Assembly (NCBI GenBank): GCA_014904985.1
Contig: MU128932.1
Span: forward strand, 249,252 to 313,251
Direction: 5' to 3'
Length of the DNA stretch: 64,000 nt
Source of the DNA: Hydnum rufescens UP504
Lineage: Eukaryota; Basidiomycota; Agaricomycetes; Cantharellales; Hydnaceae
The position numbers and the translations under genes were made by a program. The stretch's first letter is position 1; each line of letters starts with the position of its first letter. Positions 13,219 through 25,768 of the stretch are shown here, piece by piece. Under the pieces are notes generated by a model that saw only the letters and a program-made list of their open reading frames with translations, made no database searches and was not told the origin of the DNA.

Positions 13219-14100
13219 GGCGTGTTCGATTTATGTGCCTTCCTGGAGTTGAGGAAGCAGAGCTGATCTGGGTCGACCACAGTGGACTGAGCATCGTGGT
13301 GGATTCTTCGACCTCATTCCACCGAGTCCCGATCTATCAGCGTTATCGCTGGGAATTGATGGAGAACCAGAACGCCAAGGGTGCGTTGCGCGTTACTCTC
13401 AAACAGGAGTAAAAGCTGATAGGTCATGGTAGATTCGGAAGATGACTCTGATGCTTCTTCCTCTCTCTCTGGGAAGATTGCATCATCATCGGAGAGCCCT
13501 GCCTACGTCTCAAAATGGACGGATTACTCTGTGAAATTTCGCTTCCCCTACTCATCGATGGTGTCCTACAAGTCCTACCATGAAGCCGCCTCGTAAACGG
13601 TCAATGGATACTAGGATGGGAATTGATACTTGAGCTTTTAATGGGCGTATCGGAGTGGGCCGTGCCCGCTGGAGGTCGAGTCGAGTCCCAGGGATTCTAG
13701 CCGCAGTCACCATCTCCTTACGGCGGCCGTCATCTTCTGGTTTATTCATGGGAGTCATACGACTTCCAGACAGATGTACTTGACGACTTGGAGGAAGAAA
13801 GGACATCAAACGAGCATCATACTTAGATAATTTACATTCCTGGTGCGCGAAATCAACCCGCGGAATCGAAGATTTTGGAACGTTAGACGAAGCAAGAATC
13901 TCAACCAGTCATACAAAGTCGACATTCTTAGTGGCTTCTTTAGTCAATTTCCGCACACTCCGCGCAGATTAATTCATGTGCTGTCTGCGGAACCCTTAGG
14001 ACTGCCGAAGATAGAGAAAAGCGCAGAGGACATCAAAGAAATGCGAGTGGGATACATCTGCTGTTCTCCCCCACCCGCCCACGTGTGGCCTAGGTCCTAG
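13219..14100 (+). other. Conserved coding segments downstream of kinase copy 2
   Basis: Counterpart of 7,601-8,475. The first stretch (13,219-13,412) reads GRRVRFMCLPGVE, IWVDHSGLSIVVDSS, HRVPIYQRYRWEL and ends at TAA. The second has lost bases around 13,900 compared with copies 1 and 3 and is broken. Probably decaying along with the copy 2 kinase. Confidence 0.4.
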
Positions 14101-14340
14101 GTGTGGGATTGATCAATGATGGGTTTGTGCCAGATCATACTTGACGGTCGTCCCCTTGATCTATCCCCTCTCTTTCAATCGGTATCCAAGGGGTGAACAT
14201 TCACAAAACACTTCCCAACAGCCTGGACACGCCGCAGATTCAAATGGGTACTCCATAGAGGGGATTTGACTAGTTCGCAATTCTCGGGACCAGAGTCTGA
14301 ATCAGCCCGCTCGGAGCCGTGAGGGTTAGTGTTTCACTAC

Positions 14341-17158
14341 CTGCAGATGCGGTCAGTAAGTATTCGAGACCGAGTGGAAAGAAAGAAAGAGGAGAATATG
14401 GTGGAGGTAAGATATATTCTGGCCCAGTCGACACCATTCATCCTGAATTAGGAGAAAAGAAAAGGAGTTCCATGGTCATATCATAATATACAATTGAAGA
14501 TGTAGAGTCCAACGAAAAGATGCAGCTGGCAAGGAAGGAACATATCGCATGTAATTATCTCACCGGGTTGTAGCTAGGCACCTTTGAAGAATCAGTACGC
14601 GGATTTCTGTCCTCCGACCGGAGATTCGCGCGAAATTCCTGTGACGTCTCAAAGGAAGTTCACCCCAGTGAGCTCCACTGTCAGTTCATACTTGGAGCTC
14701 ATCTGAGGCTTTTTCCGAAGTGACCTGTAACGCGTGACAGCCCCTTGTGACTGAGTGTAAGATCGATCGAGGCATGCTCTCGCTAGCTCACAGTCCGCGA
14801 AGAAGGCCAAGGCGAGCTTCATATCGCATATGCGCAAACAGTCCTCCTTTTTCGAGATTACAGTCCCGCACCTCGCTGAGATCACTAGCAATGCAACCTT
14901 GCGTTCCGAATGCGCTCTTTGCTTCTAACATGGCCTCCTCGCAGAATTCCAGAACTACTCTCCAACCTTAAACGCCCCCAGCTTCTGCATCGTCTGTAAG
15001 TCCGACCTCGAGGGATCAAGTGATGGCTGATGCTAGTGAAGCTACTGCTAGTACTCGATCTCGGCCGTGTGCCTTCGTATTTCTTTCTGACGGTGTCCAG
15101 CCCAGCTGACAAGCTCCCTCAGCTGTGTGTGATTGAGTTCATTAATTCCTGTTTCCTCTTATGCTTTTTAATGAGACGTTGAAAACATCGTGAGTGTGAC
15201 GCGTTATGGAACTCCTTCAGGATGCGCGAGCTGGATTTCAACTCTTTACTGGGTCAAAATGTGGCCCATGACCGAAAGGTGTGTCTTAGAGTAAAACGAA
15301 TGTGGGCTCAATGCTGCTTCACGTTCTCGAGAGACCTTGTGCACTAGATTTAACCCTTCCCCCATTCCGTTCTCATTCACTCCTCCCACCCAATCGCCAG
15401 AAACTCCGGACCTCTCTAAATTTGCCCATTCTGGGCGCAGGACGGGCGCATTCGCGTAAACTTGCAGCTCCCATGATTGCACTGAGGGATTGACAGCTCG
15501 TGGCGGATGCCTGGGAGATGCCCGAGGCGGCCCATCGGGCACGGATTTATGAAGACCCAAGCCATCGAGGACGTGTCGGAATGTGTTCCAGTTCATGACC
15601 ACGATTTTCTCGGATGGGAGCAGCCAAGGCCAGCCATATGTTACGTGCGCACCGGCATTCTGGTTCAGCCATAAGAGATTCAGAGATCGTGAAAATTCTT
15701 AGAGCTTCATGTCTCCGCCTGTTGGATAGAAAAAATTGGGACAAGAGGGGGTTTGACTTGGAAGACTTGTTTCCGGTTTAAGCAACAGGATCATGTTGGT
15801 GCTGCAAGACAGTTGCGAACACGACGCCATCAAATAAGAATCAAAGTTGACAAGCGTATCTCCATATACCTGCATATATCCATCAGCATATACCATTATT
15901 ATACCGTAACTATGCCCGGGGGTTCTTCAGAGGCCACAATGAAGTTACGTTTGTGCCCCATTCGTTTTATTTGCTATGCTATAAGGACAAGCCTCAGACG
16001 TGGGTGTGGAGAGGAGCAAATGCGAGTGGGTGGCAGCAGATTCCAATGGTGGCACGCCCAACGAGAACCATATTGGTGGAGATGTAGATATAGAGCGAGT
16101 AATATGCCCCCCTGCTGCGATTCGAGGGGCTATCCTTTATGGCGGTAATTGCAGCCACCAAGGGGGCTCCAACAAGCGGGCTCGCGTCATGATTGACGTC
16201 ACAGATGCAATCCGTCACAAGTCACAACTTCCCATCCAGGGCACGGTTGGGACAATATTGCAAAGGAGACGTGGGATATAGAGCTCGTCGATGCCTTCAA
16301 AGCTTGTGCCAGCAACCCTCCGAAGGGCACGATCGAGTACACAGGTTGTGCGGACCATGTCAAGACGGTGAAATAGATTTACGGAGGCAAGCCGGGAGAG
16401 GCTTAGTATCTGTGAGCCTCTCATGTACTTTGTTGATCCAGTAATGTAGACAAACGTACATGTCTTGGCCGTCGTGTCACTTCCATACTCCAGATTCACT
16501 GCAGGACGATGATTGTCTCCTTGCATGCGCCTTGGGTTTTTTATGTGCTTCACTATCATTCAGTACAAGAGCGTCGTTTCGGCTTTTGGATCTCACACGG
16601 TGTATTTTCTACATCCACTCTCTCCTCAGTTGCTCATGGCTAAATAGGTGGTGAAGACATCTGGGGCCAACATCAGAGCTCGGAGCGGCAAGGGGCTACG
16701 TGACTCATTCTTTCCTCGGTCATCTTCTGGGTGGAGGGATGACTCGCCTCCCCACTCAGGGAGAATGGAAAAAGGAACCCCGTTCACCCTCGTTGTGCTT
16801 GGTGAGAATGGTATCGAAAGACTTGAGGTGATGGCTATGAGACCACCTCGACGCCCAGGGCATGAAGATGATGTCCAAACTTGCAGCGATATGGCACGCC
16901 ACAAGAGGTGTGCACGTACATCATGTTTAGGATCAGCCCGGGTATATGTACTTAGCTTAGATTCTGCGAGCCGTTCACCGTGACCGGGATGGACAAAATC
17001 GCAAGGGTGTAGGCTTATGAGTCCCTTGAAAGTTTTCGTCGAAGAGGCAGGGAGGGAAGCCATGTTCAGGAAAGCGCTGATGGAGACGCGAAACCGATGG
17101 GGATTGAATGGAGATCATCCGATCCGAACACGTGGTCGATGTGCGCTTCTGATCCCTG
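14341..17158. repeat. Unit 4 upstream segment, gene-free
   Basis: From 14,341 to about 16,390 it matches unit 1 (about 100-2,990). From about 16,400 it passes into the segment that precedes the kinase genes in units 2 and 3, so unit 4 shows the full arrangement from which unit 1 seems to have lost its kinase. The stretch 16,000-16,240 also resembles 2,620-2,850, 29,020-29,280 and 41,330-41,520, linking the kinase units to the CDA units. No gene recognised. Confidence 0.6.
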
Positions 17159-19658
17159 ATGGCGAACAAAGTCAGAGCGAGGTGGCCCGTTCTCATACGT
17201 CGAAGGGCAACGGCCTCGCCTCCCGCTGAATCCAGCGCCGATGACCCTGGCTCTTTTGATGCTATCGTTGAAAGGAACCCTCCAGTCGACTGGACGTTTG
17301 CTGACTTCTATAGGGAGGTTACCTCTCCTGACTCTGCGTAAAGCCATCCTGTTGAATAAGTGCAGCAGCATAATGACCGATACTTTTGGCAGGCTGCATG
17401 CACTTATATCAGGGGATGTCCAATACATCGCGTGTTGCCTGGGCACGGTTGGCATAGTTTATCATGTCCTTGCATTCCGGGCGGCTGAATGAACTTCCAG
17501 TCGTGCTATTTGCTCATGTGTGTCCACATCCAGAACCAGAGGGTGCCAATTGTCTGGTTGTGGGCGGAGAGGTGGTTTGATGACAGCCCGGGTACAATCC
17601 AATTCTCCGCCGACCGTTCTAAGCTCGGGGGACCATACGACCAGGAGATTATGGCCACCACATTTGCTACCCTGAATTTCCGTGACGTCATAGACCTTTT
17701 GAATAATATTACTGTACCCCACTCGGATGGGTTCGAGGCCTACCCTTGGTGGTGGGCTTGCATCAACTTCGCAATGCTTCATCAAGGCTTCGGGGGATCT
17801 TGGGTCAAACTGCCCTCACCAGGCTGGCTCAAGAATTCCCTCACGTTTTTCGGAACCCACGCGGCCTCTATAGAAGCCGCGCAGCGCCAATTTGCTATCC
17901 AGCACTCTAACGCGAAAAAGGTCTCACTCAGGGACCCAAAGAGATGGACAAACGAGCCCGCTTCTCCGTCTCAAGCATCCGATTTAACCCTAGCAGGCAC
18001 GAAACGGAAAATAACACATATTGGCTCAGCACCAACCTTACCGGAGGAACATCTCCAACGGCCTCGCCCAGTGCAGTTGCCCAATGTGAATGGTGCTGTG
18101 CCTGCTGCTGCAGCCGACGCTGAGAAGAATGGTGGTGCACTGCCTCGAAGTCGCGAAATTAACTCCTCCAATGTAATTCCCTCAGAGCCCATCGGATCCC
18201 CGACACCCTACGATCCAAATCATCGTTCAATATCCCAAACCAGGAACCTCTTGTCTGGCCAAGCCGATGAGAGGCCACCCGTGCAACCTGCCAATCCGTC
18301 CTCGACTCCCACTCCTCCTAAAGAGGCTTCTACCGGAATAGACGAAGCCACGTCCATTCTACCACGTGTTGCGATTACAGCTCCTTCCGCAGAAGCTTCG
18401 GGACAAGGCTCACAATCTAGCCCACCATTTTCCAATCCCCAACCCAGTCCCTTCGAAACTCCTAACTTGACTGGTCCGTATTGTTCGTTTAGGCTCAACA
18501 CCGATGGCCAGAGGAGGGTATTCCTCAGTCTGGAGAGGCAGCTTGCTCTCTGCTACCTCCGACGACTCTCACCGAACTCTTCAGGTACTCTTTTCGATTC
18601 ATAGCTTCCGGAGGGCGCATGTGCTAACAAACGATGCCCTAGGTTGCCCTCAAGGTGCTTCATGCTTCGTATACGGATGAGTCCAAAGTCCAACGAAAAC
18701 TCCGGAAGGTAATTTTATCTGACAGTTTCACTATGATCTTCCACTCACGATGGGGATAGCATCTGCATATAGAAATGCGAATATGGGCCCAATTGCGTCA
18801 CGAGAACGTAGTGAGATTATTAGGTCATACTGAAGAACGCGAAGGGCGTGGACTCGTTTCAATCTCGTACGTTCACGGTGATGTCCTAAGCTTTCTAGAA
18901 AAGAATCCAAGTGTCAATCGAGAGATTATCGTGCGTTTACATTGATGTGGTTTCACTCAAATGTGGGGGGTATCCCAAACTGAGCTTGATCTTTACAGTG
19001 TGCGGATGTTGCTTTGGGATTACAGTACTTGCATGAACACAAGCCTCCAATCATCCACGGTGATCTTAAAGGGGTATGGTTGAATACACTGAGCGATGGT
19101 GCTTTGCTGATGGATTGATATGTTCAGCGGAACGTGCTAATCGATGGAGAGGGAAGAGCGAGTATTTGTGATTTTGGACTGTCTATCATTCTTGATGGGG
19201 GACCTACTGGTCATACGTCCTCAAACTTCGGCGGGTCACTACGATTTCTGGCTCCGGAACTTCTGGATGAGAGCACTCGAACTGTTGGGACCGACATATA
19301 TGCTTATGCATGCACTTGCATTCAGGTGGGATGCATTCTCGCCGTACGCTGCACTTTTATCTGAGTTGTCATCCTCCATTCACTGTAGATCTTGTTTGAC
19401 CAGGAGCCCTACCACGAACTCTCGAAAGAGGGACACCTTATCCGTGCTATATTGGACCATCGGCCTCCCTTTGGACCATCGAAGGAGGAAGTCACCTTCC
19501 CTTCAGTTTTCAGAATCTTGAAGCGCTGCTGGGATCACGACCAATCGAGTCGGTCACCATTGAACTTAATCATCGACACTCTAAAGCGCTGCCTGTACCG
19601 TACCTATCGAACAAACGTGGGCATCCGCCGAAGAATCGTACGCGCTCTTTCTCAATAG
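17159..19658 (+). CDS. TKL-type protein kinase, copy 3 (best preserved)
   Basis: Predicted exons: 17,159-17,337, 17,393-17,447, 17,501-18,584, 18,643-18,708, 18,760-18,930, 18,999-19,073, 19,128-19,325 and 19,389-19,658; all introns are GT-AG, 51-68 nt. The N-terminal part (about 200 residues) contains LHALISGDV, HIQNQRVPIVWL, FATLNF, a PWWWACINF motif and MLHQGFGGSW. A Pro/Ser/Ala-rich linker of about 150 residues follows, then a complete kinase domain: GGYSSVWRG, VALK, helix C RIWAQLRHENVV, HGDLKG plus NVLI, DFGLS, LAPELL, DIYAYAC and RCWDHD. HGDLKG is split by an intron after the glycine. The only defect seen is one extra base near 18,478, between linker and glycine loop. A 19-nt GT-AG segment there would restore the frame but is too short for a credible intron. 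Probably a cytoplasmic Ser/Thr or dual-specificity kinase; its input is unknown. Confidence 0.65.
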
Positions 19659-19699
19659 GATTCTACTGGATTATGCACTTAGATTATTGGTCGATAGGG

Positions 19700-20557
19700 G
19701 AGGCGTGTTCGATTTATGTGCCTTCCTGGAGTTCAGGAAGCAGAGCTGATCTGGGTCGACCATAGTGGACTGAGCATTGTGGTGGATTCTTCGACCTCAT
19801 TCCACCGAGTCCCAATCTATCAGCGCTATCACTGGGAATTGATGGATAACCAGGATCTTGACGGTGTGTTGTGCCTTACTTTCTAACAGAAGTAAAGGCT
19901 GACAGGGTATTAATAGACCCGGAGGATGGTTCTGATGCACCCTCTCTCTCAGGGAAGGATGCGTCATCATTGGAGAACCCTCCCCATGTTTCAAAGTGGA
20001 CAGATTACTCTGTGAAATTTCGCCTCCCCTACTCATCGATGGTGTCGTACAAGTCCTACCATGAAGCCATGTCATAAACGGTACAATGGATACTAAGATG
20101 AGAATTGATACTGGAGCTTTTGATGGGCATGTTGGGTTGGACAGTTCCCCCTAGAGGTCGACAGGGATTCTAGTCTCAATCTCCTTTCCTTACGACTGGC
20201 CGTCATTTTCTGGTTTATTCATGGAAGTCATGTTGTGTGTGTATGAAGGCGGCTACGACTGTAGATCTCAATTCCCGACAGATGTACTTGACGGCTTAGA
20301 GGAAGAAAGGACATCAAACGAGCATCATACTTTGATAATTTACATTCCTGGGGGAAGGACATTGATGCGCGAAATCAACCGGCGGAATCGAAGATTTCGG
20401 AACGTTGGACGAAGCAAGAATCTCAAGGATGGTGAGCAAAAACGAGCCACACAAAGTCGACATTCTTAGTGGCTTCTTTAGTCAACTTCCGCACACTCCA
20501 CGTAGATTAATTTATGTGCTGTCTGCGGAACGGAGCCCTTGGGACTGCCAAGGATAG
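19700..20557 (+). other. Conserved coding segments downstream of kinase copy 3
   Basis: Counterpart of 7,601-8,475 and 13,219-14,100. It contains a GRRVRFMCLPGV...EAELIWVD stretch, a piece with SKWTDYSVKFRLPYSS ending at a stop near 20,077, and a third piece with SYFDNLHSWGKDIDARNQ and FGTLDEARIS...FFSQLPHTPRRLIYVLS ending at 20,557. One base is missing near 20,385 compared with copy 1. Either C-terminal exons of the kinase or a separate small gene. Confidence 0.4.
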
Positions 20558-20875
20558 AGAAAAGTGCAGAGAACATCAAAGAAACGCGGATGGGATGCAC
20601 CTACTGTTCTCCCCCCACCCGCCCGCGTGTGGACTAGGTGTGGGATCGATCGATCATGGGTTTGTACCAGATCATACTTGACGGTCGTCCCCTTGATCTA
20701 TCCCCACTCTGTCAATCGGGATCCAAGGAGTGAACATTCACAAAATGCTTCTCAACAGCCTGGATGCACCGGAGATTCAAATGGGTACTCCATAGGGGGG
20801 ATCCGCCCAGTTGTTTGCGATTCTCGAGACCAGAGTCTGAATCAGCCTGCTCAGGGCGGTGAGGGTTAGTGCTCC

Positions 20876-23800
20876 AGTGCCTGAAGATGCTGAGTAAGTA
20901 TTAAAGACCGAGTGGAGAGAAAGAAACAGGAGAATATGGTGGAGGTAAGATATATTCTGGCCCCACAGTCGACACCGTTCTATGGGCATTATACTGTAAA
21001 AAAAAGAAATGTCTGAACAAATGAACATTTGAACGAACAATTTGAACAAACAAACATTTGAACAAGTGAATATTTGAACAAACGAACATTTGAACGAGTG
21101 AATATTTGAACGAACGGACTTTTGAAGGAATGGACTTTTGAACGAACAAATTTTTGAACGAATGAACTTTTGAACAAATGAACACATATTGGGGTGAATG
21201 GACTAGTTGGTCTGCTACTTTGAGAACTGATTTATCTAAGTCCACCTGTACCTAACCGAAACTAGACGGGAGCCCGGTGTTGGCCCCAGATCTCTTAATC
21301 CCACAACCTGTCAACCACCCATGGGTGTTACAAATCGAGTCAAATTGACTAATATAAAGACGTGCGAGCAGGGAACAGAAAAATATCCCTTAAGGCCACC
21401 CATTAATTTCCTTATATAGTGGGCACACGGACTTAGGCTTGTGCTCATCATCTTGGTCGTTCTCTCGTCAAGAACAACCAAGATGATGAGCACAAGCCTA
21501 AGTCCGTGTGCCCACTATATAAGGAAATTAATGGGTGGCCTTAAGGGATATTTTTCTGTTCCCTGCTCGCACGTCTTTATATTAGTCAATTTGACTCGAT
21601 TTGTAACACCCATGGGTGGTTGACAGGTTGTGGGATTAAAAGATCTGGGGCCAACACCGGGCTCCCGTCTAGTTTCGGTTAGGTACAGGTGGACTTAGAT
21701 AAATCAGTTCTCAAAGTAGCAGACCGACTAGTCCATTCACCCCAATATGTGTTCATTTGTTCAAAAGTTCATTCGTTCAAAAATTTGTTCGTTCAAAAGT
21801 CCATTCCTTCAAAAGTCCGTTCGTTCAAATATTCACTCGTTCAAATGTTCGTTTGTTCAAATATTCACTTGTTCAAATGTTTGTTTGTTCAAATTGTTCG
21901 TTCAAATGTTCATTTGTTCAGACATTTCTTTTTTTTACAGTATAATGCCCATACCGTTCATCCTGAATTGGGAGAAAAGAAAACGAGTCCCAGGGCCATA
22001 TCATCCAGATACAATTGAAGATGTAGGGTCCAACGAAAAGATACAGCTGGCGAGCTCGTGGAGGAAAGAACACATCGCATGTAATATGATCTCACCTAGT
22101 TGTAACGTTTGAAGAGTCCAGTGGGTGGACTTTTCTCCTCCTCCTAGAGGAGATTCGTGGCAAATTCTTGGGACGCCTCAAAGGCGGTAGTTTGCCCATC
22201 AGCTCCAGCGAGCTCGACTATCAGTTCATACTGAGTCGGTAGTTTGGAGTTCAGCGCCAACCTCCGTTCAGCGTGACCAGTGACATGTGACAGCCTGTCT
22301 TGGGCATTGCTCTCGCTAGCTTAGTCTCCAAACAGCTCGAAGGCGGGCTTTGTATCCTAGCTATGAATGTGCTTTCCGCTTCTAGAACACTCTCCTGACA
22401 GAATTTTGGGACTACTTCCCACCCCTAATGCTCCGAGCTTCTTCCTCATTTGAAGGTCTGACCTCTGGGGATCAAGTGATGGCTGATGTTAGTGGAGCAA
22501 CCACTAGAACGTTATCTCGGTCGCACCTTGCTCGTATTTCTTTCTGACCATGTTCAGACTGGCTGACAAGCTCAATCGACTATCTGCAATTGAATTCATC
22601 AATCCCTGGTCTGTCCTACATTTTTGAAAGCGACATTGAAAACTTGGCGAGTGCGACGCGTTGTAGAACTCGTCCATGGTGCGCCAGCTGGATTTCGACT
22701 CCTTATTGGGCCAATGTGGCTCGACTCCGATATTCCCAAAGGTGCATCTTACCAAGCGTGATTTTTGTGGGAGACCACATCCACAACTAGCAAGGAACGT
22801 TTTGATGCCGTCTAAATCAACAGCACTCGTGCTATCCGAGCGCGGCGAAATCTGGAGAGGTGTTGGGGATTTTTTTTTCTTCACTCCCTAGATTCCTTCC
22901 TCAAGATCTCACTTGTCCCGGCGCACACGTATGTAATTACTACTCCCTTTCCCCCTGTGTTTTCGTTCCAACCCTTGTTTTGTCAGTTGGACCTTCACCT
23001 AACAATTCAAAGGGATGATCAGTGTTCCTGGGCTTGATCACCGGGTTGACTGAAGAGCATCCCCGATCGTTATGCTGAAAATTATCCTGGAGGGTATTCA
23101 TCCATTTCCCGAGCACGCCAAGGTTTTATTGGGGTGTCGAGATCTAAGACATCAGCTCCCCATGACCTGTCATTATAAATGAGACTCCTGCCCTGGACTG
23201 ACTTCAGTTCTTTGATTTACAGCTGTCAGTTGATTTCGACCGCACGATGCTCACGATGCCACCCTTGAGGGTTGTGGGCCTTCTCGATTTTTGTATGTGC
23301 ATTCCTGATCCGCATTCTCATCAGGATTTGTCGCAGTGTGGCCAGGTTTACTAAATCATCCCAACATTTCTAGGATTAGAATTACCATGGGCGGATCGGG
23401 AGTTGTCTCTCACTACCTCCATGGCCCCTGAACAGCTATGAATTCTGCCCTACCCCTAGAAGGACGAGTAAAACAAATCTGGACTCAATGCTGCTTCATG
23501 TTCAGGAGAACCTTGTGCATTGGATCTAACCCTTCTCCCATTCCGTTCTCATTCACACCTGCCACCCAATCGCCAGAAACTCGGGATCTCTCCAACTTTG
23601 CCCATTCTGTGCGCAGGACGGGCGCACTCGCGTAAGCTTGCAGCTCCCATGATTGCACTTAGGGCGTGCCGGATGCCCACGAGATGCCCGAGGCGCTATC
23701 GGGCACGGATTTATAAAGACCCAAGCCATCGAGGACGTGTCAGAAATGTGTTCCAGTTCGTAGCCCATAATTTTCTCCGATGGGAGCAGCCAAGGCTAGC

Positions 23801-24050
23801 CATATGCTACGTGCGCACTGGCATTCTGGTTCAGCCATAAGAGATTCAGAGATCCCGAAAATTCTGAGAGCTGCCTGTCTCCGCCTGTTGGATTAAGAAA
23901 AAAACAGCACACGAGGGGGTTTGACTTGGAAGACTTGTTTCCGGTTTAAGAACAGAATCATGTTGGTGCTGCAGGACAGGTGCGAACACGACGCCATCAA
24001 ATAAAACTCAAGGTTGACAAGTGTATCTCCATATACCGTTATTTGGAAAC
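20876..24050. repeat. Duplication unit 5 (no kinase gene), interrupted by a palindrome
   Basis: Third copy of the kinase-less segment (compare 1-2,990 and 14,341-16,400). Its early part is interrupted at 20,981-21,953 by the foldback element. It ends near 24,050, where CDA-associated sequence begins. Short frames (22,504-22,884 and 23,520-23,840) match frames in units 1 and 4 only in fragments. No gene recognised. Confidence 0.6.
20981..21953. mobile_element. 973-bp near-perfect palindrome (foldback element)
   Basis: Two 483-bp arms (20,981-21,463 and 21,471-21,953) are reverse complements of each other with no indel and only a few mismatches seen, around a 7-nt loop (21,464-21,470). The ends read TATGGGCATTATACTGTA and its complement. 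The direct repeat CCGTTC flanks both sides (20,975-20,980 and 21,954-21,959), and the uninterrupted target is visible in units 1 and 4 (CGACACCATTCATCC...), so this is an insertion. Each arm carries about ten degenerate repeats of roughly 15 nt built on TTTGAAC. Long frames in the arms (FVQ/SFK-rich) simply follow that repeat. No transposase is encoded, so the element would be non-autonomous. Confidence 0.85.
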
Positions 24051-24430
24051 TACATCGTCTTCGGGGCCATTACTGGGGAATATGCTGCCATGTCGCGATT
24101 GAACGACTCTGTGAAGCTCACCGGAAAAGGAGCGTGACGAAGGAAAGCGGTCACAGATCAAGGTACATTCATCGGCGCGAGGATGACATCTATGCAATCC
24201 CTATTTCTCAACACGTTCGACCACCAGAAAAGAATAACGAGTCGTATGACTGGAAACTCCAGTACGAGGAGTGTGTCAAGCCCGGCCATGTCCTTTGTCT
24301 CGTCACAGAGCGAACGATTCCTATACGTACCGTACAGTGCAACAAACAAGATGTTCTCAAACCGCATTTCCTGCAAAATAAGACTTTTTTTTAAAACGAA
24401 GCGGGCTACAGCCAGTGGTGAATACACCCA
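24051..24430. other. Junction region, unassigned
   Basis: Between the kinase repeat units and the first CDA relic. A plus-strand frame spans 24,014-24,394 (126 aa). Part of it, in another frame, resembles the minus-strand frame at 3,832-4,146 (ITGEY, then MSRLNDSV against MPRLKDSV). This may be a fragment of an unrecognised repeated gene; I cannot name it. Confidence 0.3.
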
Positions 24431-25260
24431 GCGAGCGTGATTACCTGACGGCCCTTGGGCTGGAGAGAGTTTATTGCATACCGTATATCACAACTTCCAC
24501 CCCTTATATCGACCTACCATGCCGATTTATAGAACACCGACCATTGGCAGTTCGCGCCACATATCGAGCAGCACCGAAGAATGGCCCATTGTCCACTCAC
24601 GCTGTGTATACCGGGATGCCTCTCGTCACTCAACACAATGGGAGGATATCGAATATTTTCCACTACGGGGTCCAGGATAGATCTCCTGGGAGTTGTGAGC
24701 GACGGGTACGGTTCGCTCCCTATGGAATCGGCCGAATCTAAACCCTAACATCCATCGATATCAATAATGAAGCCAAAGACCCCAACCAAATCTGAGAAGA
24801 CAGGTACGTACAGCTCTGGTCACGCCGTATACATACAGTACAGGAGAGCGAATCTGACGAACCTGGCTTTATGATCGCAAGATAATTTGTGTCGCACGAA
24901 GAAATTCCATGCAAAATTGGAGCCTTTCGTGAGGGAGCCTTCAACATGGAAAACAAATTCTCTCTACTGTACGTACCCTTGCTGAAGAATTAGCTATAAA
25001 TTACAAGGAGAAGACATTTAGCAGAAGAGAGGTAAAGATCGAACGGACGGACAATTAATTGTTGCCGACTGTGATCGCGATCTTCGGACCTACAGTACTC
25101 TAGTTCAAGATAAGGCGCTAAAAGTTTTGCACGTACAATCAACGTACGCACACACACACGTACAGTATCGGCCCCTATCGTCGGATGTGAAAGCAGCTCT
25201 GATTGGGGTTCGCATAGCTGGAGTCACTGTACAGTACACGGTACGATAGGGGCAGCGCCG
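24431..25260 (-). pseudogene. Eroded chitin deacetylase relic 1
   Basis: On the minus strand, 25,150-25,240 retains a worn trace of the CDA first exon (AAFTSDDRGRY against AALTFDDGPYV), and around 24,450-24,480 the position of the penultimate exon matches other relics. The intervening sequence aligns with 29,640-30,550, 36,680-37,540 and 55,590-56,360, where the same two traces are clearer. Stops and indels throughout. Older than the neighbouring CDA copies. Confidence 0.5.
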
Positions 25261-25639
25261 GGTGGGTGGTTCACGCCGGATCGGAAGCGAGAGCATGCGT
25301 ACGTACTCACAAAAATGAGCCCGGGCGAGCGAGGAATGAATGCTCGATGTATGTGTGCTGGAGACCCTTACAGTGATGAGACGAGCCAAGGAGTAATGTC
25401 GTGGCGCCCCTAAATGGGGGGCGACCACCACAGGGGCATTCATTCCAATGAACGATAATCTGTGCTGAGGGAGATATTCATTAGTTAGATCCAGGGATCC
25501 ATAAACGCCCTTGATTCGCAGAACTAACCATGGATGTACGGTAAAGATAAAGAGACGAAACAACGTGCGCAAAAGGAGGAAGACGCAGGTCCGATGAAGT
25601 ATATGCTGGCAATCAGGGAAGAAAGATAGTGATGGGCAG

Positions 25640-25768
25640 CTTACTGGTTGTTGACGCGGCTGTAGTACACAGTCGTGAGGTAAGCACGCAGTTGGCTCAT
25701 GGACCCTCCGGCTGCGAGAGCGCCGACGGCAGAGAAGAGAGCGAGAGGGCAGTAAAGTCTTAGAAGTG
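25640..25768 (-). pseudogene. Chitin deacetylase stub (exon 1 only)
   Basis: The minus strand reads KTL..., then the ALAAGG.. and TVYYSCVNNQ region of CDA exon 1. The copy then joins directly to sequence that lies downstream of the other CDA genes (GCAATCAGGGAAGAAAGAT, compare 37,897 and 56,916), so exons 2-10 are deleted. The start codon is lost, and the sequence upstream (about 25,758-25,850) matches that of the CDA pseudogene at 32.48 kb, not that of the intact genes. Confidence 0.6.

Noticed and set aside
18479..18497. A 19-nt GT-AG intron restoring the frame of kinase copy 3
   Set aside because: Far shorter than the 50-68 nt introns elsewhere, and copy 2 lacks the GT; a one-base insertion is simpler.
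20901..22112. Long frames rich in SFK/FVQ on both sides of 21.5 kb
   Set aside because: They follow the ~15-nt TTTGAAC repeats in the palindrome arms and are mirror images of each other; not a protein family.
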